64,000 nucleotides of DNA from positions 170,283 to 234,282 of the forward strand of contig PLDC01000017.1 in the NCBI GenBank assembly GCA_003134995.1. The letters are read 5' to 3'. Positions 42,036-50,599 of this stretch are shown in pieces. Each line of letters starts with the position of its first letter. The first letter of the stretch is position 1. Both the position numbers and the translations under genes were made by a program. The notes beneath the pieces were generated by a model. It saw only the letters and a list, made by a program, of their open reading frames with translations. It was not told the DNA's origin and ran no database searches. This stretch comes from Acidobacteriaceae bacterium (lineage in GTDB: Bacteria > Acidobacteriota > Terriglobia > Terriglobales > Acidobacteriaceae).

Positions 42036-42449
42036 ATGACAGATTGGTTCGCACGACCCGTGCTGCACGTAGCGGATGTTGATGCGTCGCTTCTCTTCTA
42101 TGTGAACCGACTTGGTTTCACGAGTCCATGGCGCTACGACGAGGACGGCAGGGCGAGCGTGGCGCAGGTTGATCGGCAGGGCTGTGCGCTTATCCTGGCC
42201 GACACGTGGCCGGAGAAGATTGGCAAGGGGCTGATTTTTATTTCGCTGAACGTAGAGCCCGCGACGCACGAGGCCGCAGTCGCGGCGTTGGACGGGCTGC
42301 GCGCGGAACTCGACGCCAAGGGCGTTGCGGTGAAGGACGGTTCCTGGGGATACAAGCTTCTGGTGGTCGATGATCCCGACGGCAATCAGTTGTTCTTCAA
42401 CTATCCGAACGAGAGTGCACCCGGCAAGACTGCTGGAGATGGGGCGTGA
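42036..42449 (+). CDS. Glyoxalase/bleomycin-resistance-fold protein (VOC superfamily)
   Basis: This 137-residue vicinal-oxygen-chelate protein has RPVLHVADVDASLLFYVNRLGF at the N-terminus, VDDPDGNQLFFNYP at the C-terminus and a beta-alpha-beta-beta-beta pair between. The potential metal or ligand positions (His10, Glu/Asn near the end) are partly kept. Length and sequence are like small single-domain members, used in antibiotic resistance or as dioxygenase-like enzymes. A start at ATG 42036 with GAGGA about 12 nt upstream fits. Confidence 0.82.
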   Translation: MTDWFARPVLHVADVDASLLFYVNRLGFTSPWRYDEDGRASVAQVDRQGCALILADTWPEKIGKGLIFISLNVEPATHEAAVAALDGLRAELDAKGVAVKDGSWGYKLLVVDDPDGNQLFFNYPNESAPGKTAGDGA

Positions 42450-42620
42450 TCGTGCAGGCGCGTGCATGGCTACGCCTAGCGGAAACTCAGATGGCCTTAA
42501 GGTCTGAAATCGATTGGCGAAAGCTCGCCTTCACACTCACTGGCTAGCCTCAAAACGTGTAATGGCCTGTTCTCGACAGTTACGTTGCCGTATTATGGTC
42601 CGCGATGAGGAAACTGGCCC

Positions 42621-42704
42621 ATGGACACGGTTGCGCGGGATTGGCGGTTGGCCAAGGCATGGCTAATGCGCGAACTGAGCGAAAAGAAATCCGATGAAGC
42701 CTGA
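42621..42704 (+). pseudogene. C-terminal remnant of an ECF sigma factor
   Basis: Twenty-seven codons, MDTVARDWRLAKAWLMRELS and eight more, match the last recognition-helix segment of acidobacterial ECF sigma factors (consensus T-V-x-R-D-W-x-x-A-R-A-W-L). An in-frame TGA lies five codons upstream, and no sigma-2 or earlier sigma-4 sequence was found in any frame. The 3' end overlaps the kinase ATG by 11 bp, as intact sigma-kinase pairs often do. The sigma factor has been lost, and only its tail remains. Confidence 0.7.
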
Positions 42705-45204
42705 GCGATGGAGCAAGATCGAAAGCATTTTTCACAAGGCTCTCGAGGCGGACGAAAGCCGGCGCAGTTCCGCGATTGAAGAATCGTGCGCTGGTGATGC
42801 GGAACTGCGCCGCGAGGTGGAATCGCTGCTGGCGCATCACAGCGACTCTGCGAGCTTCATCGAGAAACCAGCATTTGCGGGCCAGGTGACCACCTGCAGC
42901 GTTGGGCCCGTCACAGCCGCAGATGCGCCGAGGCCTGACCTGAAGGGCGTTGCGTTTGGACATTACCGCATTCTTGAGGAAATCGGCGTAGGCGGCATGG
43001 GACAGGTGTTCCGCGCCCTCGACACGCGGCTTCACCGGACGGTGGCGATTAAGGTGCTGCCCTCGACGCATGTCGCCGATCCGGATCGAAAGAGACGCTT
43101 CCTTCAGGAGGCGCGGGCGGCCTCGAAGCTGAATCACCCGAATATCGTCACGCTGCACGACATGGCGAGCGATGGCGGAGTGGATTACATCGTGATGGAG
43201 TATGTGGCGGGTAAGACGCTCAAGGAGTTGATCCCTCCCGAGGGCTTGCCGATTTCCGAGGCCGGCGGTTATGCGATCCAACTCGCCGGCGCGCTGGCGG
43301 TTGCACATGCTGCGGGATTGATTCACAGGGACATCAAGCCCGCGAACATTATGGTCACGAACGACGGCCAGGTAAAGGTTCTCGATTTCGGGCTGGCCAA
43401 ACAGCTGATCCCGGCGGGTGCCGATTCGCTCGATGCGGAACAGTCGGTACCGGGAATGTTGGTGGGGACGGTTTCCTATATGTCTCCCGAGCAGACGCGC
43501 GGTGAGCCGCTCGATGCGCGGTCCGATATTTTTGCTTTCGGCTCGGTCCTTTATGAGGCTGTCACGGGCCAGCTGGCTTTCAGGGCCGCCAGCCTGCTAT
43601 CGACGATGCACGAAATCGCGCTGCATGATCCACCGCCACCGTCGCGGGTCCAGCCGCGCATTCCCCTGTGGTTGGAACAAATCATCCTGCGGTGCCTGCG
43701 GAAACAGGTCGCGGATCGCTACCAGTCGATGACGGAGCTGCTCGAGGCACTTCGCAGCGGCGGCGTCCGAGCCGTCCCCGAGACGGTGAGGGCCAGCACG
43801 AGTCCGGCTTCTTCGATCGCGGTGTTGCCCTTTGCCAGCGCGAGTGGGGATGGCGAACAATTCGGCGACGGACTGGCCGAGGAACTGATCCACGCCCTGA
43901 GTCTGTATGACGACCTGCAGGTGATCGCACGAACGTCGGCCGCTGCCCTACGCGGGCACGGGTTGGATATTCGCGAAATTGGGCGGCGGTTGAATGTAGG
44001 TGTGATCCTCGACGGAAGTGTTCGGCGTGCCGGTAACCGGCTCCGGATCACCGTTCAGTTGATCGACGTCAACGACGGTCATCACCTGTGGTCCGAGCGG
44101 TACGACCGGGAAATGACGGACGTGTTCGAAGTGCAGGATGAGATCGCGGCTGCGATCGTAGACAAGCTGCGCCCACAGTTACTGGGCGCCCGCTCCCCCT
44201 CGGCGGCGCGCCATTCGGAAGATCCGGAAGCGTACGCGCTGTATTTGAAAGGCCGCCATCATTGGGGAAGACGCCCGGCGGGCACGATGGAGGCAATTGC
44301 CTACTTCGAACAGGCGATCAAGCGCGATCCGACATATGCCCTTGCGTACACGGGCCTGGCGGATGCTTACAACACGCTAGCGAGCTGGGAAGGCGGTGTG
44401 CTTCCGCCACGTGAGGGTTTTCCAAAGGGGATGTCGTATGCAGAGCAGGCGCTTCGCCTGAAGCCAGAGCTGGCCGAGGGGCATGCGGCGCTGGCTTACG
44501 CTCTGCTCCACTACCGCTGGGAGATTCCGGAGGCCGAGCGGTTGTTTTCGGAGGCAATCCGGCTCAATCCGCGTTACGGGCCGGCGCACCATTGGTATTC
44601 GCATCTGCTGGTGGCAACGGGACGCATCGAGGAGTCGCTGGCCGAGAGCAAAATCTACCTGAACCTCGATCCCGCAGATCCAATGTCACAGCTTCACCTC
44701 ATGTGGCACCACGTGATGGCGCACAACTTCGATCAAGCTCTCAGCGAATCAGGTCGTGCGTTGGCCAATGACCCAGGCTTCTCGTGGAATCGCATTTTTC
44801 AGGGTTGGGCTCATCTAGGCGCAGGCGCGCCCGGCGAAGCGGAAGCAGTCATCCGAAAAGGGGCGGAACTCTCGGGCGTGAGTGTGCACCTCAGCTTTCT
44901 TGGGCACGCGCAGGCGGTCAACGGCAATCGGGCGGATGCGCTTCGGACGCTGGAGCGGCTCACTGCGCGATCCGCGGAACGGTACGTTTCGCCCTATGAG
45001 CTGGGATTGATTTACGAAGCGCTCGGCGACCACGATCAAGCCTTTGCGTTACTGGAGCAGGCGTTTGCGGAACGCTCGCCGTGGTTGGTTTATTTGGCCC
45101 GTGAGCCCCGACTGAGGCATTTGCACGGCGACCCGCGCTTTGATACTTTGCTGGCGCGGATGACCCGCGACTTCGGCGGAGCGCCAGCGGGTGCGACTCG
45201 GTAG
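42694..45204 (+). CDS. Ser/Thr protein kinase with CadC-like and TPR domains
   Basis: This 836-residue protein starts with a short helical region (MKPERWSKIESIFHKAL), then a Hanks-type kinase (about 90-365). The kinase has the glycine loop GVGGMGQVF, VAIKVL, catalytic loop HRDIKPANI, DFG in VLDFGLAK and APE-equivalent SPEQTRG. A CadC/adenylate-cyclase-associated TolB-like module follows (about 375-505; IAVLPFASASGDGEQFGDGLAEELI and GVILDGSVRRAGNRLRI), then TPRs (about 515-830). No transmembrane helix is evident, so it is probably soluble. It is translated from within the tail of a decayed ECF sigma gene, its likely former partner. Confidence 0.92.
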   Translation: MKPERWSKIESIFHKALEADESRRSSAIEESCAGDAELRREVESLLAHHSDSASFIEKPAFAGQVTTCSVGPVTAADAPRPDLKGVAFGHYRILEEIGVGGMGQVFRALDTRLHRTVAIKVLPSTHVADPDRKRRFLQEARAASKLNHPNIVTLHDMASDGGVDYIVMEYVAGKTLKELIPPEGLPISEAGGYAIQLAGALAVAHAAGLIHRDIKPANIMVTNDGQVKVLDFGLAKQLIPAGADSLDAEQSVPGMLVGTVSYMSPEQTRGEPLDARSDIFAFGSVLYEAVTGQLAFRAASLLSTMHEIALHDPPPPSRVQPRIPLWLEQIILRCLRKQVADRYQSMTELLEALRSGGVRAVPETVRASTSPASSIAVLPFASASGDGEQFGDGLAEELIHALSLYDDLQVIARTSAAALRGHGLDIREIGRRLNVGVILDGSVRRAGNRLRITVQLIDVNDGHHLWSERYDREMTDVFEVQDEIAAAIVDKLRPQLLGARSPSAARHSEDPEAYALYLKGRHHWGRRPAGTMEAIAYFEQAIKRDPTYALAYTGLADAYNTLASWEGGVLPPREGFPKGMSYAEQALRLKPELAEGHAALAYALLHYRWEIPEAERLFSEAIRLNPRYGPAHHWYSHLLVATGRIEESLAESKIYLNLDPADPMSQLHLMWHHVMAHNFDQALSESGRALANDPGFSWNRIFQGWAHLGAGAPGEAEAVIRKGAELSGVSVHLSFLGHAQAVNGNRADALRTLERLTARSAERYVSPYELGLIYEALGDHDQAFALLEQAFAERSPWLVYLAREPRLRHLHGDPRFDTLLARMTRDFGGAPAGATR

Positions 45205-46004
45205 ACGGCGAGCTTGGATGTCACGGGAGGGCTTCTAAGAGCGGTCGCGAAACTCCTGGCGAGTGGCCCGCCCTTCCGGTGATTTTTCTTACCCTCTTAT
45301 CAACTGGGGGGCCCATCCTAGCCGCGTTCTTTGGGGCTAGGGGGGAATTCCGCAAACGTCCAAGGCCTTCCTTCCACAGATCCGTGGCCTGGCTGCCTCA
45401 TGTTTCGAGTCGCCAATGATGAGCGACACCAGCGTGGTGCAATCTATTCTCTGCGGTGGAATACGCAGTAGCTTCTCCGGTCAGCAGTTGGTAATCGCAA
45501 TATCCCGGAAAGTTTCCTCTACGGTCGAGCAGTGCTTCGCAAGCACTGGAAAGACCCGGTGTCACTGGCCGGATCGTCGGCAACCCGGAAGTTATCCGGC
45601 CCGACCAACTCGGGCGAATCGTGTCAATTGGTGAAAAATCGCCATTACACTCAGATCCGCCGACACGTGTGATCGCATGGTTTTGAAAGTTATTTGAACC
45701 ATGAAAACCTAGTCTTCTTCTCTGCTTCCATTCTGCTCACAACTCGGCGTTGCACCGGCGACGCGCCGGGGCGAGGCGGATTTCATCTACGGAACGCTGG
45801 TGGAGGATTCGCCCGGCGATGCGGCGGGACGCTCGGGCGGGGAGTATGTCTCTGGACTGGGTTGGGGCCGTCCGGTTGAAAGCACTGTGATCGCGCAATA
45901 CCTTTTTTATTCGGCTAGTTTGGCTGGATGGCGGGGGCGATACATTGATGTGTACGCTTAGTGAGTGATTGCCGCTTAGACTGTCCGCACGATATTGTGA
46001 TTCC
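45205..46004. other. Intergenic region, probably with gene debris
   Basis: These 800 bp lack a complete gene. From 45712 to a TAG at 45959-45961, 82 codons are open without a good start. They read like protein (RRGEADFIYGTLVEDSPGD, then GLGWGRPVESTVIAQYLFY), which suggests the tail of a lost gene that I cannot name. The part 45205-45700 shows nothing clear. Confidence 0.35.
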
Positions 46005-46457
46005 ATGCCGATAGCAAGCTCTCTCCTGCTCCGACATAATGCAGGACCGCCCCTCTTCTCTCTGGCCTATTTTGGCGGAATCCTTGCCGTGATTATAGGG
46101 TTCATTCTGTGGGACCGACGGTATCGAAGAGCATGGCAACAGTTCCGCGCAAGAAACTGGCCACAGCTCTCAGGCAAATTCGATGAGGGCGAAATCGTCG
46201 CGATGCGAAAGGGCAAGTCCGATGTCATCTCTGGATATCAGGTATGGCTTGGCTATGACTATCAAGGTGACGGAGAAGAGACAGAAATCTATACGCTGCC
46301 CTTTTCTGGCGAGTACCCAACCGAAGAAGAAGCGGAGGCGAGCCGTAAGTTGCTCGCCCATAGGCGCGTGATGGTGCGTGTGTCTCCACGGAATTCGAAA
46401 CACTCGTGCATTTTGGATGATGACGTGAGACCACTAATTGCGACCGCGAGCAAATGA
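46005..46457 (+). CDS. DUF3592-like membrane protein
   Basis: The 150-residue product has one helix near the N-terminus (about 18-36; FGGILAVIIGFILWD) and an extracytoplasmic domain with NWPQLSGKFDEGEIVA, YQVWLGYDYQGDGEETEIYTLPF and RVMVRVSPRNSKHSCIL. This order (W-P-x-x-x-G, Y-x-Y and a late V-x-x-x-P-x-N/D) is like DUF3592. No function is known. The frame opens at 45969, but ATG 46005 gives the expected N-terminus. Confidence 0.65.
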   Translation: MPIASSLLLRHNAGPPLFSLAYFGGILAVIIGFILWDRRYRRAWQQFRARNWPQLSGKFDEGEIVAMRKGKSDVISGYQVWLGYDYQGDGEETEIYTLPFSGEYPTEEEAEASRKLLAHRRVMVRVSPRNSKHSCILDDDVRPLIATASK

Positions 46458-46541
46458 ACGTCAAATCGCAGCGATAGTGATTGGCGCTATATCGCCATTT
46501 CATTCAAAATCTTTTCTTGAGTTTGCCTCACTTGACGAACC

Positions 46542-47591
46542 CTATTCCTGTCGGGCTGGTGGTGATGCAATATCTCCGGAATGGAGAAATTCGAAGCCGG
46601 CCCGATTCTTACGGATTTGTTGGGAGAAGTTGGGGGCGTCACTCGACGTGTTCGCGACTGGATTAATGTAGGCCTGCGCCTTGAGCTCGGGAAAAGGCAG
46701 GTCGCCGGCGAAGTTTCCACCGCGATAGAGCATATCCGGCACGCGGCCGTTTAGCAGAACCCACCACGAGTATCGCGAAGTTCCCGCCAGCATGCGGCCT
46801 GTGGCGGCCATGTTGGCGAATATTCCCGTGGTGCAGTTGTTGGTGATGGCGTTGAACCACCTGGGTTCGTCCCGCAGGCGGTTCGCCTGGTGGAGATACT
46901 GCAGGAAGAGATTGCGCGACCATTGCGGGCTGGCTGTGGTGTGGAAGAGATAGACCTTCTCGCCGGAGCGATAGTTGGTGCGGAGGCGAATGACATCGCG
47001 CTCACTGGCGAGCACGTAGATGACGGTGAATTGGCGAAAAAACGAGCGGATGGGCGAATAGCCCTGGCCGGTCTGGTAGCGAGCTTCGATGGAGGCCGCT
47101 ACATAGTCATTGTCTCCGAACTGGAAACTGAGGATCGGGTGCGCGATCCAGGGCGAACCCCAGTAGTCCACGAAGAAGTCGACGCCGCGAATATGGGAGA
47201 GGAACACTTCTTTCGTGAGCCAGTCGCAGGTGAACTGTGCTTCTTCGCGGTAGTAGCAGTGGCGGAAATTATGGATGGTCACGAGGTCGCCGCTGATTTC
47301 GGCCCACGGCGTTTGGGAGAGATTCGACTGCCAGTTGTGATCGTTGGAAGGTTTGAGGGATAACCAGCAGGCCAAGACGATAAGAAAGCCGGTGAGGCAG
47401 GCGCAGATTTTCAGGGCTCGGGTTTTTAGAATGTTGAGAAAAAGCGTGAGGACTGGAAGATAGAGCGCCGGGAGCAACCACTCTCGACCGGCGCGTGAAA
47501 AATCAAAATACAGTGCGGCCATCGCCCAGGTGGTGAGGCAAGCCGACAATAGCCAAACTGCTGCAATGCCGGAGAGACGCAGAGCGCGCAT
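46542..47591 (-). CDS. Lnb-like (DUF4105) membrane protein
   Basis: This 349-residue protein has two to three N-terminal helices (about 7-70) and a periplasmic DUF4105 domain (about 95-330): ISGDLVTIHNFRHCYYR, GVDFFVDYWGSPWIAHPILSFQFGDNDYVAASIEARYQ and RWFNAITNNCTTGIFANM. Lnb in enterococci and Bacillus forms lyso-lipoproteins by moving an acyl chain on the lipoprotein Cys. The Cys in NNCTT is a plausible nucleophile. It is not established that acidobacterial relatives have this activity. Alone on its strand; the start ATG has a GGAG about 13 nt upstream. Confidence 0.8.
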   Translation of the reverse strand: MRALRLSGIAAVWLLSACLTTWAMAALYFDFSRAGREWLLPALYLPVLTLFLNILKTRALKICACLTGFLIVLACWLSLKPSNDHNWQSNLSQTPWAEISGDLVTIHNFRHCYYREEAQFTCDWLTKEVFLSHIRGVDFFVDYWGSPWIAHPILSFQFGDNDYVAASIEARYQTGQGYSPIRSFFRQFTVIYVLASERDVIRLRTNYRSGEKVYLFHTTASPQWSRNLFLQYLHQANRLRDEPRWFNAITNNCTTGIFANMAATGRMLAGTSRYSWWVLLNGRVPDMLYRGGNFAGDLPFPELKAQAYINPVANTSSDAPNFSQQIRKNRAGFEFLHSGDIASPPARQE

Positions 47592-47701
47592 CAGAGGATT
47601 TGCTCCAAGGAGTCGACAATTACTCCGTAAGCGGCGTGTTCAGCCGGTGTAAAGTCCGTCGTTCGGCACATAAACTTTTTTGCTTCGCCGGATCGTTGCG
47701 T

Positions 47702-49270
47702 CTATACCGGGGAGTGGTGGCCTTGCACTATTAATTCTTCTGCTATGCGGCGGGCTTCGGGTAAGGTGGCTGACGCTTTCTTGTCGATTTCTGCCGGCAG
47801 GTCTTTTTGGATTTTTGCCAGTTCCTCGTCGAACAGCCGCGTGATTAATGCGGAGCTGTGTTCTATCGGTTTGCCGTCGTCCCCTTGCACTTTCACTTTG
47901 TGCTGCACGCGCTGCGCGATCATCAGGCGGTAGATTCGGTCGGTGGCCAAATCTTCCATGTAGCCGTCGAGGAGGCTGGCGCCTTTTCCGTTCAGCACGC
48001 CGTTGCGATAGCGAATCACGGTGCGCACTGCGGCTCGGGTTCCGGCTAGAGTGATTTCGCCGACACCTTTCGGGATTGGCCTCAGATCGGGATGGGAGTT
48101 CGGCAGGTTGGGTCGCTTCGAAATTTGATTGGGAAACGGGAACTGGGCTACTGCAATTTCGTTTTGATCGGGATGGCCGGTCCAGGCGCCATCCATCAGG
48201 CAGTTGGCTTCGTTCTTTTTATCTTGCTCGAGGGCTTTCATGGCGCGAGCATTCAACTCTTTGTCGGTGCGGCTGGGGAAGAGTGCGGTCATTCCTCCGA
48301 TCGCCAGCGCGCCGTGCTTGTGGCAGATTTCCGGCATCAGCGTGCGGAAGTTCTGGAAGAACGCGACGTCGTGCGGAATGGTGTTGCGGTCGGGCAGAAT
48401 CCAGTTGGGGTCTTCTAGCATGAAATCGATGAGCGAGGCCATGTAGTCCCAGCGGCCCAAGTTCAATCCCAGGCAGTGCTCGCGCAGGTTGAAAAGAAAT
48501 TCTTCCATCTGATAGACGAGCGGGTGCGACTCGACGAGCGCCATGCACTTGATGTAATCCTTGGGCAGGTTTTTCTGTTTGGCGAGAGTCTGGAATAGAT
48601 CGCGCCACCAGAAAGCTTCCTCCGCCGACTCGCTCTTGGGGATATACACGGAGAAGTTGTGGGGCAGGGTCGCTGGGTCGAGTTGATACCAAATGAGTGC
48701 GAGATCGAAGAGGGAAGCGGAGGTGAGTTCGTTTTTTATCACTCCGCCCTGGCTGATGTGCAGGCCGCGCGGACGCACCCAGGTTACGGTTTTCGAGCGT
48801 TGCACCGTAACGGTCTTCTGCCGCTTCTTGTCGTCGTAGCTGAGTTCGTATTTGTAGGCGGCGAGAGTATTGTGGACACCGAGCAAAGTTTCCTTCCAGG
48901 CGTTCGCCATGGAGTCTTCCAGATCGATCATCACCGCGGGAGAACCGGAGTTGAGCAGCTTTACGGTTAGCTCGGCGTCGGCGGCGGGGCCGGTCATCTG
49001 GTTGCGCTGATCGGCGCACCAGTCGGGAATCTCGATGCGCCAGTCGGACGTGGTCGCTTCTGAGGATGGCAGGTAATTTGGCGGATGTCCGGCGTGCGAC
49101 TGTTGTAAAACTTCCGCGCGTTTGGCGATCAGCTTTTGTTGCCACGGCGTGAATTGCTGATGCAGCGGCAACAGGAAATCGAAGAATCCGCCGGGAAGAT
49201 CTTTTTGTGGATTTAAATCTGGTGGCGCGCAGTTCATGTATTGCGATGTGCTGCCGGAATGCGGGGGCAT
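47702..49270 (-). CDS. aceB: Malate synthase A
   Basis: This 522-residue enzyme of the glyoxylate shunt condenses glyoxylate with acetyl-CoA. Features include VMIDLEDSMANAWKETL, TWVRPRGLHIS, the acetyl-CoA/Mg region LVESHPLVYQMEEFLFNLREHCLGLNLGRWDYM, GGMTALFPSR and the C-terminal catalytic domain with DGAWTGHPDQNEIA. Length is that of the A form. The ATG has AAGGAA 7 nt upstream. Isocitrate lyase is not in this window. Confidence 0.95.
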   Translation of the reverse strand: MPPHSGSTSQYMNCAPPDLNPQKDLPGGFFDFLLPLHQQFTPWQQKLIAKRAEVLQQSHAGHPPNYLPSSEATTSDWRIEIPDWCADQRNQMTGPAADAELTVKLLNSGSPAVMIDLEDSMANAWKETLLGVHNTLAAYKYELSYDDKKRQKTVTVQRSKTVTWVRPRGLHISQGGVIKNELTSASLFDLALIWYQLDPATLPHNFSVYIPKSESAEEAFWWRDLFQTLAKQKNLPKDYIKCMALVESHPLVYQMEEFLFNLREHCLGLNLGRWDYMASLIDFMLEDPNWILPDRNTIPHDVAFFQNFRTLMPEICHKHGALAIGGMTALFPSRTDKELNARAMKALEQDKKNEANCLMDGAWTGHPDQNEIAVAQFPFPNQISKRPNLPNSHPDLRPIPKGVGEITLAGTRAAVRTVIRYRNGVLNGKGASLLDGYMEDLATDRIYRLMIAQRVQHKVKVQGDDGKPIEHSSALITRLFDEELAKIQKDLPAEIDKKASATLPEARRIAEELIVQGHHSPV

Positions 49271-49401
49271 GGGTTAGTTCCTTCTGTGTATGTTGGAATT
49301 ATGCTACTTGCAATCGGGAATGTCGAAGGGCGTGGGGTTTTGCGCTTCGCTTCGCTCGCGGGACGGACGAATGCATCCGTCCCCACACGAGTATCTCGCG
49401 A

Positions 49402-49437
49402 GAAATAAAAAGACCGCGCTGCATTTCGCAGCGCGGT
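49402..49437 (-). terminator. Rho-independent terminator of the PEP-CTERM gene
   Basis: On the minus strand a perfect 10-bp stem, ACCGCGCTGC/GCAGCGCGGT (49413-49422 with 49428-49437, 5-nt loop), is followed by cttttta. It lies about 42 bp beyond the stop codon at 49479. Confidence 0.85.
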
Positions 49438-49478
49438 TCGGGTGTTGTTGCCCCCAGCGTAAAGTGATGCAGTTGTAG

Positions 49479-50132
49479 TTAAACTTTTGCGAACTTGCGG
49501 CGAATCGCTCCTGCTAATCCGAGAAGACCGGTTCCCATCAGCATCAGGCTGCTGGGCTCAGGAACTGCGGAGTAGCCGATGAACTCTTGCGGCATGCCGC
49601 CCCAACTCTGCGTGCCGGCAACGGGCGTGTAGAGCAGAAGTCCGTTGTAGGCGCTGTTGGGAGCGGTGTCGGCTAGGGCCAGATAAGTGGCATCAGTCGC
49701 AGCGCCGCCGGTGAGCGTGAATTGAGACTGGCCGCGCGCGTTCGATGAGAACAATCCCCAAATGGCCCAGTTCGCGTTCGTGGCGCTGATATTTCCCGCC
49801 AGCATGCTCTTGAAGATCAAGCCTGCGGCTTTGTAGTCCTGAGTCATCGAGGACCCGAAGAGGCTGTTGGCGATGCCTGCCAGGAACGGAGTGACGGTGG
49901 CCGTCCAGGTCTCGCCGGGGCGGATGGTGTTGTCGTAGCTGTCGCACATCAGATAGGTGTAGTTGGAGCTACCGTTGATGTAGAAGGCGTAAGGATAAAC
50001 TCCGCCGCCGCCGATGCCGCTGCCTGTGCCTTGAGCGTATTGCATCTGGACAGTAGTGGCGAATGCGGAACTCGCGAGAAACAGCGAGAAAACCAGAACC
50101 GAGAGAGCGATTTTAAAACGACTTAAGCGCAT
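49479..50132 (-). CDS. PEP-CTERM sorted secreted protein
   Basis: The 217-residue exported protein has a signal peptide (about 1-25, ending SSAFA) and a beta-rich body with no family I recognise. Its C-terminal PEP-CTERM signal is VPEPSSLMLMGTGLLGLAGAIRRKFAKV: V-P-E-P, then a hydrophobic helix, then a basic tail. Such proteins are usually processed by exosortase EpsH/XrtA-type enzymes and take part in biofilm surface structures. No exosortase is in this window. ATG 50132 follows GGGAGG; the frame opens at 50168. Confidence 0.85.
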   Translation of the reverse strand: MRLSRFKIALSVLVFSLFLASSAFATTVQMQYAQGTGSGIGGGGVYPYAFYINGSSNYTYLMCDSYDNTIRPGETWTATVTPFLAGIANSLFGSSMTQDYKAAGLIFKSMLAGNISATNANWAIWGLFSSNARGQSQFTLTGGAATDATYLALADTAPNSAYNGLLLYTPVAGTQSWGGMPQEFIGYSAVPEPSSLMLMGTGLLGLAGAIRRKFAKV

Positions 50133-50599
50133 AGGTTTGCCTCCCAGCAAACAACGAGGGCTGTCCATAAGAGTGCGCGACAGCGGGTGATTCCATCCTT
50201 CGATCGGGGGAGATCGGCCAGCGAATCTCGGGGAGAGATCAAACTTTGCTGAAAGCTGGTTGAGCCGCGAAGGGCGGCATCTCTGTTACCAAGTGCAACT
50301 GACCCCGGTAATATGAAGTGAGAGTACCAGTGGGTTTGGGCTTTGAAAATGGCCCGAGCGTGGTATTACTAGTGTCACCTTCGGGCAGGGACGCGGCTTT
50401 CCGCTGAGTGAGAAATCCACAGGAGAATAGTGTGCAAACAGTTTCGCTCTCTGCTAGGATGATCGCCAGAAGAGGGCGGATCTCCTTTAGATTGAGGAGG
50501 ACGTCGAGACTGCGGTGTGGCACTCGAACTGCAATTATTGGTTACGATGGAGTGCCTCTCGTCTGAGCCCAGGACGGCAGCCGCAGGTAGGAGTAGTTT
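50133..50599. other. Divergent region between the two PEP-CTERM genes
   Basis: This is 467 bp without a gene I can support. A 94-codon minus-strand frame (50239-50523) has no family features and no ribosome site. TAGGAG before GTG 50600 is the only clear signal. Confidence 0.45.

Noticed and set aside
50239-50523. 94-codon minus-strand frame between the PEP-CTERM genes
   Set aside because: No ribosome site, no signal or domain, and composition unlike the neighbouring genes.
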